Shown in pieces: positions 8,272 through 17,800 of a stretch of DNA of 64,000 nt; the stretch's first letter is position 1; every line of letters starts with the position of its first letter. The stretch spans positions 1,178,001 to 1,242,000 of the forward strand of contig NC_021184.1 of assembly GCF_000233715.2 (NCBI RefSeq). The letters are read 5' to 3'. The notes beneath the pieces were generated by a model. It was not told the origin of the DNA, made no database searches, and worked only from the letters and a program-made list of their open reading frames with translations. This DNA is from Desulfoscipio gibsoniae DSM 7213 (lineage in GTDB: Bacteria; Bacillota; Desulfotomaculia; Desulfotomaculales; Desulfallaceae). The translations under genes and the position numbers were made by a program.

Positions 8272-8721
8272 TCAATCCTGGTAGCCGTCTACCAGACCCA
8301 TCCCTTGTTCTTTTCTTTGCCGAAAATGTTTTAAATATTGTTTGGTGCATTCACTATTATGCTCAAAAAAATCAACCAGACTTTCAATGGCCCAAATGGT
8401 GGGCATTGATAAATAGTGCTCCATTGCCTCGGCCTCTGCTTTGATATCGCAGCTGGAATTAATCACCCGCAAAAATTTTTGCAGTATACTATTCCTTTCC
8501 ACGAGAAATTGGCCTAATTTACGCCCTTTATCTGTTAAAACCAGCTCTCTGTATTTTTTGTATACTAAATAGTTCTCACTGCTTAATTTCCTAATTGCAT
8601 TGTTTACCGAGGGCATGGTTACATCAAGGCAGGCGGCTATGTCACTGACGCGCACCACGTCATTATTTAAAGAAAAACGATATATTTCCTCCAGGTAATC
8701 TTCCAGGCTAGGTGACAACAA
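8272..8721 (-). CDS. DtxR/MntR-family metal-dependent transcriptional regulator
   Basis: About 149 residues. An N-terminal winged helix (SLEDYLEEIYRF, VRVSDIAACLDVTMPSVNNAIRKL, then a wing ending LTDKGRKLG) is followed by the metal-binding dimerisation helices (AEAMEHYLS...). It has no C-terminal SH3 domain, as in MntR. The TTG at 8721 is preferred because TAAAGGAGG sits 7 nt upstream; a longer frame to 8775 lacks an RBS. Lying next to feoAB, it probably senses Fe(II) or Mn(II) and represses iron uptake. Which metal it senses cannot be decided from sequence. Confidence 0.85.
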   Translation of the reverse strand: MLSPSLEDYLEEIYRFSLNNDVVRVSDIAACLDVTMPSVNNAIRKLSSENYLVYKKYRELVLTDKGRKLGQFLVERNSILQKFLRVINSSCDIKAEAEAMEHYLSMPTIWAIESLVDFFEHNSECTKQYLKHFRQRKEQGMGLVDGYQD

Positions 8722-9272
8722 GTTTTTTACCTCCTTTAATGTACCCACACCGGCTACCTGCCCCATACGGTCCAAACTGCGATGGCCGGGCAGCCAGACC
8801 CAACTTATATTAGACTAAGTCTTTGGTAAACTTTATTAATTCAAAGGTAAAAAAATGTCTGCCCATTGATTATTTATCGCATATTTAATTTTGTCATATT
8901 TTCACACAAACTAATTGTTTAATATATGAAGCTGTCCAGCTTGATAAAATGTGATAAAATAAATGTGGTTTTTGAAATCAAGCGAGAAGAATAGCAGGTT
9001 GGCAGGATAAAAATTTTTATTTTCTGGATAGATAATAGCCTTCGGTTAATTAGCCGGGGGTTTATTTTTTATCAACAAGGAAATTGGGATTACCTGGTTT
9101 TTGCCGGCACCATCATACCTGGGGTATCATTTTTATCTGCAGACCGGGCTTGTTAGTAATGCATAAAAAATTGACGGCACTGTTGCCATATGAGCACAAC
9201 CGGGTTATGATACCGTGCATAGAGAGTAGTTGTATTATTGGCCGCATTAGTGATATTTAGGAGAGATGCTGC
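8722..9272. other. 551-bp intergenic region between regulator and two-component system
   Basis: No convincing gene. The region is AT-rich, with the hairpin-plus-U-tract terminator at 9038-9070 in its middle and the ribosome site TTTAGGAG for the response regulator at its right end. Sequence 8930-9037 could encode a short RNA ended by that terminator, but no promoter with good -35 and -10 boxes was found. Confidence 0.5.
9038..9070 (+). terminator. Rho-independent terminator in intergenic space
   Basis: CCTTCGG (9039-9045) pairs with CCGGGGG (9054-9060) through an 8-nt loop, with two G-U pairs, and is followed by TTTATTTTTT. There is no plus-strand gene directly upstream, so it may end a small RNA. 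Confidence 0.6.
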
Positions 9273-10208
9273 TTGGCTAAAATTTTAGTGGTAGACGATG
9301 AACGATTGCTGGTCAAGGGACTGAAGCGCAGTCTGGAAAACGAGGGCTATGAGGTGGCAGTGGCCTATGATGGTGCCGAGGCGCTATCTCTGGTGCGCCG
9401 TATGACATTAGATTTGGTGTTGCTGGATATTATGCTGCCCCAGGTGGATGGGCTGGAGGTATGCCGGCGTATCCGTCAGTTCAGCAATGTGCCCATTATT
9501 ATGCTGACCGCCCGGGGAGATGCCGTGGACAAAATTGTCGGGCTTGAACTTGGTGCCGATGATTATTTAGCCAAGCCCTTTAATACCCGGGAATTAATAG
9601 CCCGCATCAGAGCCATACTGCGCCGGGTGCCCTCCGCCCGGGGTGGGTCAGGCGGCGGCCGGAGTCCATGTGGTTTGGATGAACCAGGACAAGCCAGTGA
9701 CCGGGAAAAACCCGGTAGGGGGTCAGCCAGTACAGGAGTTCAACTGGACGATGGACTGACTGGTGGTGCGGGAACCTGGGGGCGCCCTGTCGCGCCCGAT
9801 AGTTTAAGCCCGGGTGACCATCTTAATGCGCCGGAAGGTCTGGGTCGCGGTATCCAGGAGGTGCAGCCGGGGGCTGGTTTGCCGGAGCAGGTGATTAAAG
9901 CGGGCGGGCTGGAGATAAATGTGCCGCGGCAAAGCGTGCGCCGGGACGGCCGGACGGTGGAGCTGACTGCCCGGGAATTTGACCTGCTGCTGACCCTGGC
10001 GCGGCATCCCGGGCGGATTTTTACCCGGGATATACTGCTGGAACAGGTTTGGGGGTCGCGGTATTTCGGGGAGCCCCGGGTGGTGGATGTCTATATCCGC
10101 CGGCTGCGGCAAAAAATAGAACCTGACACTAACAACCCTCGCTGGATTATGACCCGGTGGGGTGCCGGGTACTACTTTGCAGAAGATTATTCAGGAGATT
10201 ATTTATGA
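9273..10208 (+). CDS. OmpR/PhoB-family response regulator with unusually long linker
   Basis: 311 residues; usual OmpR-type regulators have about 230. The receiver domain (1-117) has the acidic pair near the N-terminus (VDDE), the phospho-acceptor Asp in LVLLDIMLP (about 51) and KPF (about 101). The winged-helix domain (about 210-305) has ELTAREFDLLLTLARHPGRIFTRD and DVYIRRLRQKIE. Between them lies a Gly/Pro-rich linker of roughly 85 residues without visible domain character. The start is TTG with an AGGAG site. It overlaps the kinase gene by ATGA, so both form an operon. The signal sensed is unknown. Confidence 0.9.
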   Translation: MAKILVVDDERLLVKGLKRSLENEGYEVAVAYDGAEALSLVRRMTLDLVLLDIMLPQVDGLEVCRRIRQFSNVPIIMLTARGDAVDKIVGLELGADDYLAKPFNTRELIARIRAILRRVPSARGGSGGGRSPCGLDEPGQASDREKPGRGSASTGVQLDDGLTGGAGTWGRPVAPDSLSPGDHLNAPEGLGRGIQEVQPGAGLPEQVIKAGGLEINVPRQSVRRDGRTVELTAREFDLLLTLARHPGRIFTRDILLEQVWGSRYFGEPRVVDVYIRRLRQKIEPDTNNPRWIMTRWGAGYYFAEDYSGDYL

Positions 10209-11665
10209 AAGCACTGTCGCAAGGACGGTTAACAACAAGGGTAAAGGTATGGTTCAACGTATTGACAAGAACCTCCATTCGCTGGAAAATGGCCGGTACT
10301 TATTTTGTACTTATATTATTGATACTGGCTTCCGCCAATCTTTTTTTGTTGCGGGTGCTGGAGCAGAACTACTTGGGTGAAAAGGCCACTAACCACCTTA
10401 CCAACGCCAATATAATTGCCACCACCGGTCAGGATACGCTGTTGCGGCCGGATCGTAATGCTTACTATATGGCCCGGGATTTTGGCACCCGGATGGGGGC
10501 CCGGGTGCTGGTACTTGACCGTCAGGGCAGTGTAATGGTGGATTCCTTCGGGGAGGAGTGGCTGCTGGGCAGTACTTTGCGCCATAATGAGGTGCAGACT
10601 GCCCTGGCCGGCACCGGCCAAACCGGGGTGCACCGGCTGGCCAGCGGTGAAAGGGTGTTGTATGCCGCTGTGCCCGTGCTCAGGAACAAGTCCATGGTAG
10701 GGGTGGTTATGCTGGTGGTAGGTTTGGAGGACGTTTACTCAGCACTGGTTGATATTCGTCGCCAAATGGCACTGGTTTCCCTGGTCAGCGGCGCATTTGC
10801 CGCTTTGCTGAGCCTGTGGCTGGCCGGGTTGCTTACCAAGCCGGTAAAAGAGTTAACCGGGGCGGTGCGCCAGGTGGCCGCAGGGCATCTGGTCCAGCAT
10901 ATTCCTGCCCGCAGTGGTGATGAGCTAGGGCAGCTGGCCGTTGCCTTTAACGAAATGAGCGGCCGGCTGGCCGAGGTTGACCGCTCCCGGCGCAGGTTTT
11001 TGGCCGATGCCTCGCACGAGTTGAAATCTCCCTTGAGCTCAGTTAAGGCGTTGGCCCAGTCTCTTTTGGATACCAATGAGCGGGACATTGCTGTTTACCG
11101 TGAATACTTGGCAGATATCAACAACGAAATGGATCGCTTGGCCCGTATTGTTGATCACATGCTGCAACTGACCAGGATGGAGGAAGGGGATACGCCGCTA
11201 TCCCTGGAAAACAGGGCAATCGGTGATTTGTTTGAACATGTGATTGCTCTACTGCGCCCTCGGGCGGAAGAATGCGGCGTCAGATTACAAACAGCTATTG
11301 CACCGGAACTGAAATGGCCGGTTAATCCCGATTTGTTTACCGGCATTATACTTAATCTGGTGGACAACGCCATCAGACATACCCCCAGGGGCTGCAGGGT
11401 AACAATGGAGGCACGGGCGGAAAAGGAGAGCCTTGTTGTGCGGGTAGAGGACACCGGTGAGGGTATTCCGGCTGAAGATTTACCCCGCATCTTCGACCGC
11501 TTTTACCGGGTGGATAAGGCCCGTTCCCGGGCCACCGGGGGCACAGGGCTTGGGCTGGCCATCGTTCGCCAGGCTGTACACCTGCATGGGGGCAACATAC
11601 ATGTGACTAGTCGGCAGGGGGCGGGAACTGCCTTTAATCTGGTATTTCCTGTACCGGTAAAATAG
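10205..11665 (+). CDS. Membrane sensor histidine kinase
   Basis: 486 residues from the ATG at 10205, which overlaps the regulator stop (ATGA) and has AGGAG before it. TM1 lies at about 29-50, then an extracytoplasmic sensor of about 135 residues and TM2 at about 187-210. HAMP follows, then the HisKA box DASHELKSPL (His about 272), the N box LNLVDNAIRHT, and DTGEGIP and GGTGLGLAIV in the ATPase domain. The architecture is that of PhoR/WalK-like kinases. It pairs with the preceding response regulator. The ligand cannot be read from the sensor region. Confidence 0.92.
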   Translation: MKALSQGRLTTRVKVWFNVLTRTSIRWKMAGTYFVLILLILASANLFLLRVLEQNYLGEKATNHLTNANIIATTGQDTLLRPDRNAYYMARDFGTRMGARVLVLDRQGSVMVDSFGEEWLLGSTLRHNEVQTALAGTGQTGVHRLASGERVLYAAVPVLRNKSMVGVVMLVVGLEDVYSALVDIRRQMALVSLVSGAFAALLSLWLAGLLTKPVKELTGAVRQVAAGHLVQHIPARSGDELGQLAVAFNEMSGRLAEVDRSRRRFLADASHELKSPLSSVKALAQSLLDTNERDIAVYREYLADINNEMDRLARIVDHMLQLTRMEEGDTPLSLENRAIGDLFEHVIALLRPRAEECGVRLQTAIAPELKWPVNPDLFTGIILNLVDNAIRHTPRGCRVTMEARAEKESLVVRVEDTGEGIPAEDLPRIFDRFYRVDKARSRATGGTGLGLAIVRQAVHLHGGNIHVTSRQGAGTAFNLVFPVPVK

Positions 11666-11682
11666 GGCAAATATTTTTTAAT

Positions 11683-11717
11683 TTGTGATTGATATCACAA
11701 GAGGACTTGTATATAAT
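11683..11717 (+). promoter_or_regulatory. Promoter overlapped by Rex/CRP-like palindrome
   Basis: TTGATA (11689-11694) and TATAAT (11712-11717) are 17 bp apart. Overlapping the -35 box is the 18-bp palindrome TTGTGAT-TGAT-ATCACAA (11683-11700). It fits the Rex redox-repressor consensus TTGTGAA-N4-TTCACAA with one symmetric change and also the CRP half-sites TGTGA-N6-TCACA. The placement would block polymerase binding. It drives the structured leader and the CBS-domain gene downstream. Which regulator binds is inference. Confidence 0.6.
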
Positions 11718-11920
11718 AAAAGCATTAGCAAAGCAGAAGTAACACTATAAAAAATGTTTGATATTCCCCACAAAATAAAGAAGGAGGTTGAAAGCAGTTA
11801 CAAAATTGCTACTGAAACTTTCTGAAATAACAATAAAATAGGAGGTGAGAAAACCTGTTTCCTATAGTTTCACAGTTGTAATCAATCATAAATACTGCTA
11901 AAATAACAATGTAAACATTT

Positions 11921-12153
11921 CCATGTCGCAAAGACACGCTGTGAAAGTCGGGCATGGAACACTATCTATCCAGGTGGTGGGTAACACCTCCTTCCGGGCA
12001 GAACTAGCCTTTAGGGCTGGGCGACGAACGTAAAAGCACAAGTCACCCGGAACATAGGCGAAAGTCTATGACTTAGCAGTTGAATCCTGTGAAACTGCCC
12101 CTTGTTTAGTCGGCAGGGGAGAAAACTAAATATATTTGATTTGTTTAGTTTTC
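11921..12153 (+). ncRNA. Structured leader RNA, riboswitch-like, upstream of CBS gene
   Basis: Several helices can be drawn. CCATG pairs with CATGG (11921-11925/11953-11957). AGGTG pairs with CACCT (11972/11985). TTCCGGG (11992-11998) pairs with CCCGGAA (12046-12052), enclosing an AGCC/GGCT hairpin. A 7-bp hairpin capped by a GAAA tetraloop follows (12053-12070), then GCAGTT/AACTGC (12076-12098). At the 3' end ACTAAA (12125-12130) can pair either with TTTAGT (12105-12110) or, as GAAAACTAAA, with TTTAGTTTTC (12144-12153). The first pairing encloses the only GGGGAG. This switch-like arrangement precedes the CBS gene. I do not recognise a known riboswitch class. The 5' end may be near 11724, after the promoter. 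Confidence 0.55.
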
Positions 12154-12173
12154 AGAAACCAGGTATACGATCA

Positions 12174-12677
12174 ATGCCTGAAAAGAAAATGGTTAAAGAT
12201 TTAATGCTTCCCGTAACTGAATACCCCAGAATATACGATACCGATAGTTTAAAGGATGCTATCATGGCCTTAAAGGAATTCATGGCCACCGGCAAGAAAT
12301 ATCGCTCGCTTTTGGTGTTCAGTAAAACTAAAAAGGTCAATAACGAAGAGCAACTGGTTGGCATATTGACGGTCAGGGATATACTAAATTGTATTAAGAA
12401 TAATACTTTAAGTTATGACGGTCCGGAGTTATTTGGCATGTCCTGGGCCAGGTTTTATCATAAAGATCCGTTAAAGAAACCTTTGGTCACTAAGGTTGGC
12501 GATATGGTGCGCCCGCTAGTGCAGGCTTTTATTCAATCCGACCAGAATGTAACTGATGCCATACGTTTGATGATCACTAAAAACGTTAATATATTACCAG
12601 TGTTCAAGGGCCAAAGGGCGGTTGGTATCATCCGTGCGGTGGATTTGTTGGATTATATAGGGGATATGTGTGACTAA
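12174..12677 (+). CDS. CBS-domain pair protein
   Basis: About 167 residues made of two CBS motifs: one from VKDLMLPV with the insertion-bearing first repeat (EEQLVGILTVRDIL), the other from VGDMVRPLV to NILPVFKGQRAVGIIRAVDLLDYI. CBS pairs bind adenine nucleotides (AMP, ATP, NAD, c-di-AMP) and regulate other proteins. There is no attached enzymatic or membrane domain. The ATG at 12174 gives a standard CBS start but has only a weak CAGG before it. A TTG at 12102 would run through the leader hairpins and is less likely. Its promoter carries a Rex/CRP-like site, suggesting control by redox or nucleotide state. Confidence 0.8.
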   Translation: MPEKKMVKDLMLPVTEYPRIYDTDSLKDAIMALKEFMATGKKYRSLLVFSKTKKVNNEEQLVGILTVRDILNCIKNNTLSYDGPELFGMSWARFYHKDPLKKPLVTKVGDMVRPLVQAFIQSDQNVTDAIRLMITKNVNILPVFKGQRAVGIIRAVDLLDYIGDMCD

Positions 12678-13122
12678 TGAATTCACAACGTATTACGCGC
12701 ATATACGTAATTTCGTTACCCGCACATAGTAGCGTTGGGAAATTCTTTGAGGGAAGGAAAATGAAAGAAATTAATATGCCGTCTTCTGTTTAAAAATTAG
12801 CAGTTGGCGGTTTTTTTATAGGCTTTTTTTCATAATAACACTGAAAAAAACGCAGCTGTGGTCAATTCGGTCTGTTGTTTTTAACCATGTGTTTTATCAA
12901 GAAACATATCTATGTAACAACTTTGTAATAATTTTTTAACAACTTTTTACACCAGTGAAACATTTCATAGTTATACTAACTTTAGCGCATGATGATAAAC
13001 CACCAGAGCAGGTTATTAAAGAACTGTTTGTATTAAGGAGGTAGGGTAGTTCAAAAATAAAAAGAAACAAGAAAAACAAAAGTATCTAGAGAAGAACCAA
13101 TTCTATAAAGGGAGGCATTGTT
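12678..13122. other. 445-bp intergenic region, AT-rich, with weak hairpins
   Basis: A short inverted repeat ATTACG-N8-CGTAAT lies soon after the CBS gene stop. A GCCG/CGGT-type hairpin followed by seven T residues around 12778-12817 may end the CBS transcript. The rest is AT-rich and contains the promoter region of the GerMN gene, whose RBS is AGGGAGG near 13110. No ORF with an RBS was seen. Confidence 0.4.
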
Positions 13123-13752
13123 ATGAGGAAAATAAGAAAAGTCTCTGGGTCCAGATTAATACTGTTCATGATGGTGGTGCTGGCACTATTAACTTTAACT
13201 CTGATGGGCTGCGGTCAAAACAAAGATAGCGTGTCCCAGGGTGGTAACCAAAATCCGGGCGCTGCCCAGGGTGATAATCAAACTGGTAGCGATGAGTCGG
13301 GACATAATGACGATATCAGCGCCAAGCCGGCACAAACTGAGCAAAAAGTCACCCTTTACTTTAGTGACGACCAGGCTATGCGTCTTGTGCCGGAAAAAAG
13401 GACGGTAACTAAAGGGGATGAAACACTGGAGGAAGTAATTCTTCGGGAGTTGATCAACGGGCCGAAAAAGGATAACCTAGTGCAAACCATTCCCGAGGGT
13501 ACCAAACTTCTTTCCGTATCGGTTGTAAACGGGGTGGCTTATGTCAACTTTTCCAAAGAGTTCCAAACTAAACATTGGGGCGGTTCGTCCGGTGAAACCA
13601 TGACTTTGTACTCAGTGGTTAATTCACTGGCCAAATTGCCGGGCATTGAAAAGGTGCAATTTTTGCTGGAGGGTGATAAAAAGGAAAGTATTTTGAATGG
13701 CAATATGGATACCACTGTACCGCTGGTACCGGATTATAGCCTGGGAGAATAA
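13123..13752 (+). CDS. GerMN-domain lipoprotein (spore germination/sporulation type)
   Basis: 209 residues. The N-terminus is a lipoprotein signal peptide: basic residues, a hydrophobic stretch and the lipobox LMGC with the acylated Cys near residue 30. An Asn/Gln/Gly-rich spacer follows. The GerMN domain (about 75-200) runs from VTLYFSDDQAMRLVPEKR through LRELINGP to YVNFSKEF. GerMN domains occur in GerM and related cell-envelope proteins of spore formers. It stands alone, with its own RBS (AGGGAGG) and a terminator behind. It supports a sporulating host; the exact role is not known. Confidence 0.88.
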   Translation: MRKIRKVSGSRLILFMMVVLALLTLTLMGCGQNKDSVSQGGNQNPGAAQGDNQTGSDESGHNDDISAKPAQTEQKVTLYFSDDQAMRLVPEKRTVTKGDETLEEVILRELINGPKKDNLVQTIPEGTKLLSVSVVNGVAYVNFSKEFQTKHWGGSSGETMTLYSVVNSLAKLPGIEKVQFLLEGDKKESILNGNMDTTVPLVPDYSLGE

Positions 13753-13800
13753 GCTGCCGTTAAGATTAATACTAACTGCTAGAAAATTATTTTTTAATTA

Positions 13801-13830
13801 ATGCTCAGATTAAAAACTGGGCATTTTTTT
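13801..13830 (+). terminator. Rho-independent terminator of the GerMN gene
   Basis: ATGCTCAG (13801-13808) pairs with CTGGGCAT (13817-13824) through an 8-nt loop and is followed by a run of T to 13830. Confidence 0.9.
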
Positions 13831-13917
13831 ATGGTATATAAATTATTTAAAAAGGGATACTAATATCATTAATTGGGCATGATAGTTATTTGAAAAAATT
13901 TCATGGAGGTGACGGTT

Positions 13918-14256
13918 TTGGCAAAAGATGTGGCAAAAGATTTGATGGCATTGGACAAGGCACTTCCGGAATTAATGAGCAAAACAGCCGCCACCGGTTT
14001 GGTGCCGCGGGAACTACAGGCCTATGTGGCCCCGGCACTGGAAGAGTTTAGAAATGAAATGGCCACGGAATTGGGTATGGACAATTATGCCTATATAGAT
14101 AAAGGGGAATTGCCCAGTCGACTGAACGGTAAAGTTGGCGGTGGGATGACTAAGAAAATGGTTTCCTTCGCAGAGGCGGTACTGGCCTGGAACTATAAAA
14201 ACCGCACTATGCTAAATGAAGCTGCGGATAAGCAGCCCGAAATGATCACTGAATAG
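13918..14256 (+). CDS. Alpha/beta-type small acid-soluble spore protein with N-terminal extension
   Basis: About 112 residues from the TTG at 13918, which has GGAGGTGA five bases upstream. The second half matches alpha/beta SASPs: FRNEMATELGMDNY, then RLNGKVGGGMTKKMVSFAEAVL (the GxVGGxMTKKMV core). Classical SASPs have 60-75 residues. Here about 45 residues precede the core (LMALDKALPELMSKTAATGLVPRELQ region), seen in some clostridial members. SASPs coat DNA in the dormant spore. It is monocistronic. A sigma-G promoter was not identified with confidence. Confidence 0.8.
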   Translation: MAKDVAKDLMALDKALPELMSKTAATGLVPRELQAYVAPALEEFRNEMATELGMDNYAYIDKGELPSRLNGKVGGGMTKKMVSFAEAVLAWNYKNRTMLNEAADKQPEMITE

Positions 14257-14858
14257 CCGAATTACAATATTGGTTAATACTTGTAGTAGGTACTATCTTT
14301 GATAATAATCAGCCCGATAACCTAGTACAGACAACCGGTTTGCGGTACCCGTAAACCGGTTTATAGCACAATATTATAAGTTATCACCCCAACCCAATCT
14401 TTATCCCACTACAAACCTTGGCCTAAATCTAAAACCGTCTCTTCTACAGTTGCGTAACTCCTACACCCTCAAAATTCCCTTCAATCTATTAAATCTGACC
14501 TGCTGTTTTCATTATCATCTGTTAATCAAATGGTAAGTGAATCCCTGGAGTTAAGGGTTGTTCCTATACATTGTGCCTAACCACAATGCTGATCTGTAAA
14601 ATCTAAATTTCGCAGAATGAAATCTACATTTTGACTCTATAAAATTTTCAAAAAAAAATAAATAGTTAAAAGGAATTTAACTAGCTAGTATGATATAATT
14701 TACAAAACTTTTCGTCAATACATTTTGGAGATCGTTTGGTTATCTTAATAAAACACTGTAAAGCAGGGGGTGGATAAAATATAAAATATTCAAAATATAT
14801 AAAATATATAATTAATTTACCATGTTCATATTATTTGTTTTTCTAAGGGGGTGCAATT
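14257..14858. other. 602-bp intergenic region with hairpin and hydrogenase-operon promoter
   Basis: Just after the spore-protein gene, AACCGGTTTGCGG (14333-14345) and CCGTAAACCGGTT (14349-14361) form a 13-bp stem with a 3-nt loop and no U-tract. The middle is AT-rich and shows no ORF with an RBS. An extended -10 box, TGATATAAT (14691-14699), lies about 160 bp before hdrA, leaving a leader of about 150 nt whose folding was not resolved. The RBS for hdrA is AAGGGGGTG. Confidence 0.5.
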
Positions 14859-17800
14859 TTGACTCACCAAAAAATTGGTGCGGTGCTTGTGATTGGCGGT
14901 GGGGTGGCCGGTATTCAATCAGCTCTGGACTTGGCGGAATCGGGTTACTATGTTTACCTGGTGGAAAAATCTCCGGCCATTGGGGGAGTGATGGCGCAGC
15001 TGGATAAAACTTTTCCCACCAACGACTGCTCCATGTGTATTCTTTCGCCCAAGCTGGTGGAGAGCGGCAGGCACGGCAATATAGAGCTGATTACCGATGC
15101 TCAAGTTGACGGTGTACAAGGGGAGCCCGGTAATTTTACGGTCAGAGTACGGGTTAAGCCCCGCTACGTGGCTATTGATAAATGTGTGAGCTGTGGTGTG
15201 TGCGCTGAAAAGTGTCCCGTTAAAGTGCCCGATACATTTAATGTGGGCTTAAGCGAGCGCAAGGCTATTTACACCAAGTATGCCCAGGCTGTGCCCTCGG
15301 CCTATGTAATTGATAGTGAGTACTGCCTGTATCTCACCAAAGGCCGGGAAAAGGGCAAGGATATCTGCAAGCTGTGCGTCAAGCATTGTAAGAGCAATGC
15401 CATAGACTTTGATCAGGTGGAAGAAATTAGAGACGTTAATGTGGGGGCAATTATAATTAGCTCGGGGCTGAAGCCCTTTAACCCCAAAGATTTTCGCAAC
15501 TATGGCTACGGTATATTCCCCAATGTGATGACCAGTATAGAGTTTGAGCGGGTTTTGAGTGCTTCCGGTCCCTCGGCGGGACACCTGGAAAGGCCATCGG
15601 ACGGGCAGCCACCACGCCGTATCGCCTGGATACAGTGCGTGGGCTCACGGGATGTAGCTAAAAGTGCCAACGCTTATTGCTCATCGGTATGCTGTACTTA
15701 TGCTTTAAAAGAGGCTATTGTGGCATTGGAGCATGCCCATGGTGAGCTGGATACCACTATTTTTTACATGGATATGCGCACCTTCGGTAAGGACTTTGAA
15801 CGCTATCTGGAGCGGGCAAAATATGAATTTGGTGTGCGCCTGATCCGCTCGCGCGTATTTGCGCTGGCCGAAGGGGAGAATCACAGCCTGACCATCAGGT
15901 ACGCCCTGCCCGACGGTCAGGTACAGACCGAAGAGTTCGACCTGGTGGTATTATCTGTTGGTCTCGGCCCGGCTGAACATAATCGCGAACTAGCCGACAA
16001 GCTGGGTGTGCGGCTTAATAAATACGGTTTTTGCCAGTACCCCAATTTCAACCCGGTGAGTACATCTCAGGATGGTATCTTTGCCTGCGGCGCTTTCCAG
16101 GGTCCGATGAGTATACCCCGCGCTGTGGTACAGGCGAGTGCCGCGGCCGGCAATGCTGCGGCTATGCTGGCCGGGGTGAGAAATACGCTGATTAAAAAAC
16201 AATCCAAGACACCAGAAAGGGATGTTGCGGGTAAAGAACCCCGGGTGGGTGTTTTTGTGTGTCGCTGCGGCATTAATATTGGTGCGGTGGTGGATGTGCC
16301 GGCAGTGGCTGAATTTGCCCGTACTTTGCCCGGAGTGGTGCATGCCGAGGAGTGCTTGTTTGCGTGTTCCCAGGATAACCAGCAAAATATCAAGCAATTG
16401 ATAGCTGATAAAGATTTAAACCGTGTGGTGGTAGCCTCCTGTACGCCGCGCACCCACGAGCCCATGTTCCGGCAGACACTGCGGGAGGCGGGCCTGAACC
16501 CGTACTTGTTTGAAATGGCCAATATCCGGGAGCATTGTTCCTGGGTGCACGCCAACAACAGTGAGGTGGCCACCCAAAAGGCCAAAAGCCTGGTGAAGCG
16601 GGCGGTGTCCCGGGTGGTGCTGCAAGAGCCGCTGTATGAAATCGATCTGGGCGTTAAACAGTCGGCGCTGGTGGTGGGCGGCGGAGTAGCCGGTATGGAA
16701 TGCGCGCTGGATTTGGCCAAACAGGGCATCCAGGTATACCTTTTGGAAAAGAATAGCGAGCTGGGCGGGCTAACCAGGCGCATCCACTATACAATGGACA
16801 GGCGCGACGTGAAGAGCTATTTAAATTCTCTCATTGCAGAAGTTACCGGTCACCCGCTGGTTAAAGTGTATTGCAATGCAGTAATTAACAACGTATACGG
16901 TTATGTGGGCAATTATATCACCGGTTTCACCACCCCGGCAGGTAAGCAAGAGGTGAACCACGGGGTGGCTGTAATTGCCATCGGAGGTGCGGAATATAAA
17001 CCCGTAGAGTATCTATACGGCCAGGACCAGCGGGTGATGACCTGTCTTGATTTGGAAGGGCTGATTTGGGAAAACAACCCTGTTCTGAAAAAGGCCAGCA
17101 ATGTGGTAATGATACAGTGCGTGGGCTCCCGGGAGCCCGATCGCCCCTATTGCAGCCGGGTATGCTGTTCGGAGAGCGTCAAGAATGCTATTAAACTGAA
17201 AGAGTCTTATCCACAGCTCAATGTGTTCGTACTGTGCCGGGATATGCGTACCTTCGGATTCTTCGAGGGGCTTTACCAGAAAGCCCGGCGCATGGGGGTC
17301 ATCTTCATTAAGTATTCCCAGGATTTAAAGCCACAGGTGGAACAGGTTCCGGCCGGGGACGGCACTGTGCTGCAGGTGACAGTTAAGGACCACATACTGG
17401 ACCGGCCGGTGGTGATTAATGCGGATATAGTCGCCCTGGCGGCCGCTATACTGGCCCCTGAAGATGGTTCTCACATAGCCGGCTTTTTTAAGGTGCCCCG
17501 CAACGATGAGGGATTTTTCCTGGAGGCTCATGTCAAGCTGCGCCCGGTGGATTTTACCACCGACGGTGTTTTTATGTGCGGGCTGGCTCATGCTCCTAAA
17601 TTAATCGATGAAAGCATTGCCCAGGGCAAGGCGGCCGCGGCCCGTGCTATGACGGTGCTTTCCAGCGAAAACCTGGTGGCCGGCGGGGTGGTGTCAGTAA
17701 TTGATAAGGATAAATGTTCGGGTTGCCGGATTTGCGTGGGGTTGTGTCCTTATTCAGCCATTTCCTTTAATGAGAAGCTGAAAGTGGCCGAAATAAACCA

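Noticed and set aside
11921-12100. Known riboswitch classes (cobalamin, c-di-GMP, ydaO/c-di-AMP, lysine, T-box, molybdenum cofactor)
   Set aside because: None of the conserved sequence cores I know for these classes is present; only general features such as a GAAA tetraloop match.
12102-12173. N-terminal extension of the CBS protein starting at TTG 12102
   Set aside because: The extension would be translated from the switching hairpins of the leader and adds no conserved sequence; the ATG at 12174 fits the CBS domain start.
14333-14361. Classical rho-independent terminator for the spore protein gene
   Set aside because: The stem is strong but no U-tract follows, so it is listed only as a hairpin.
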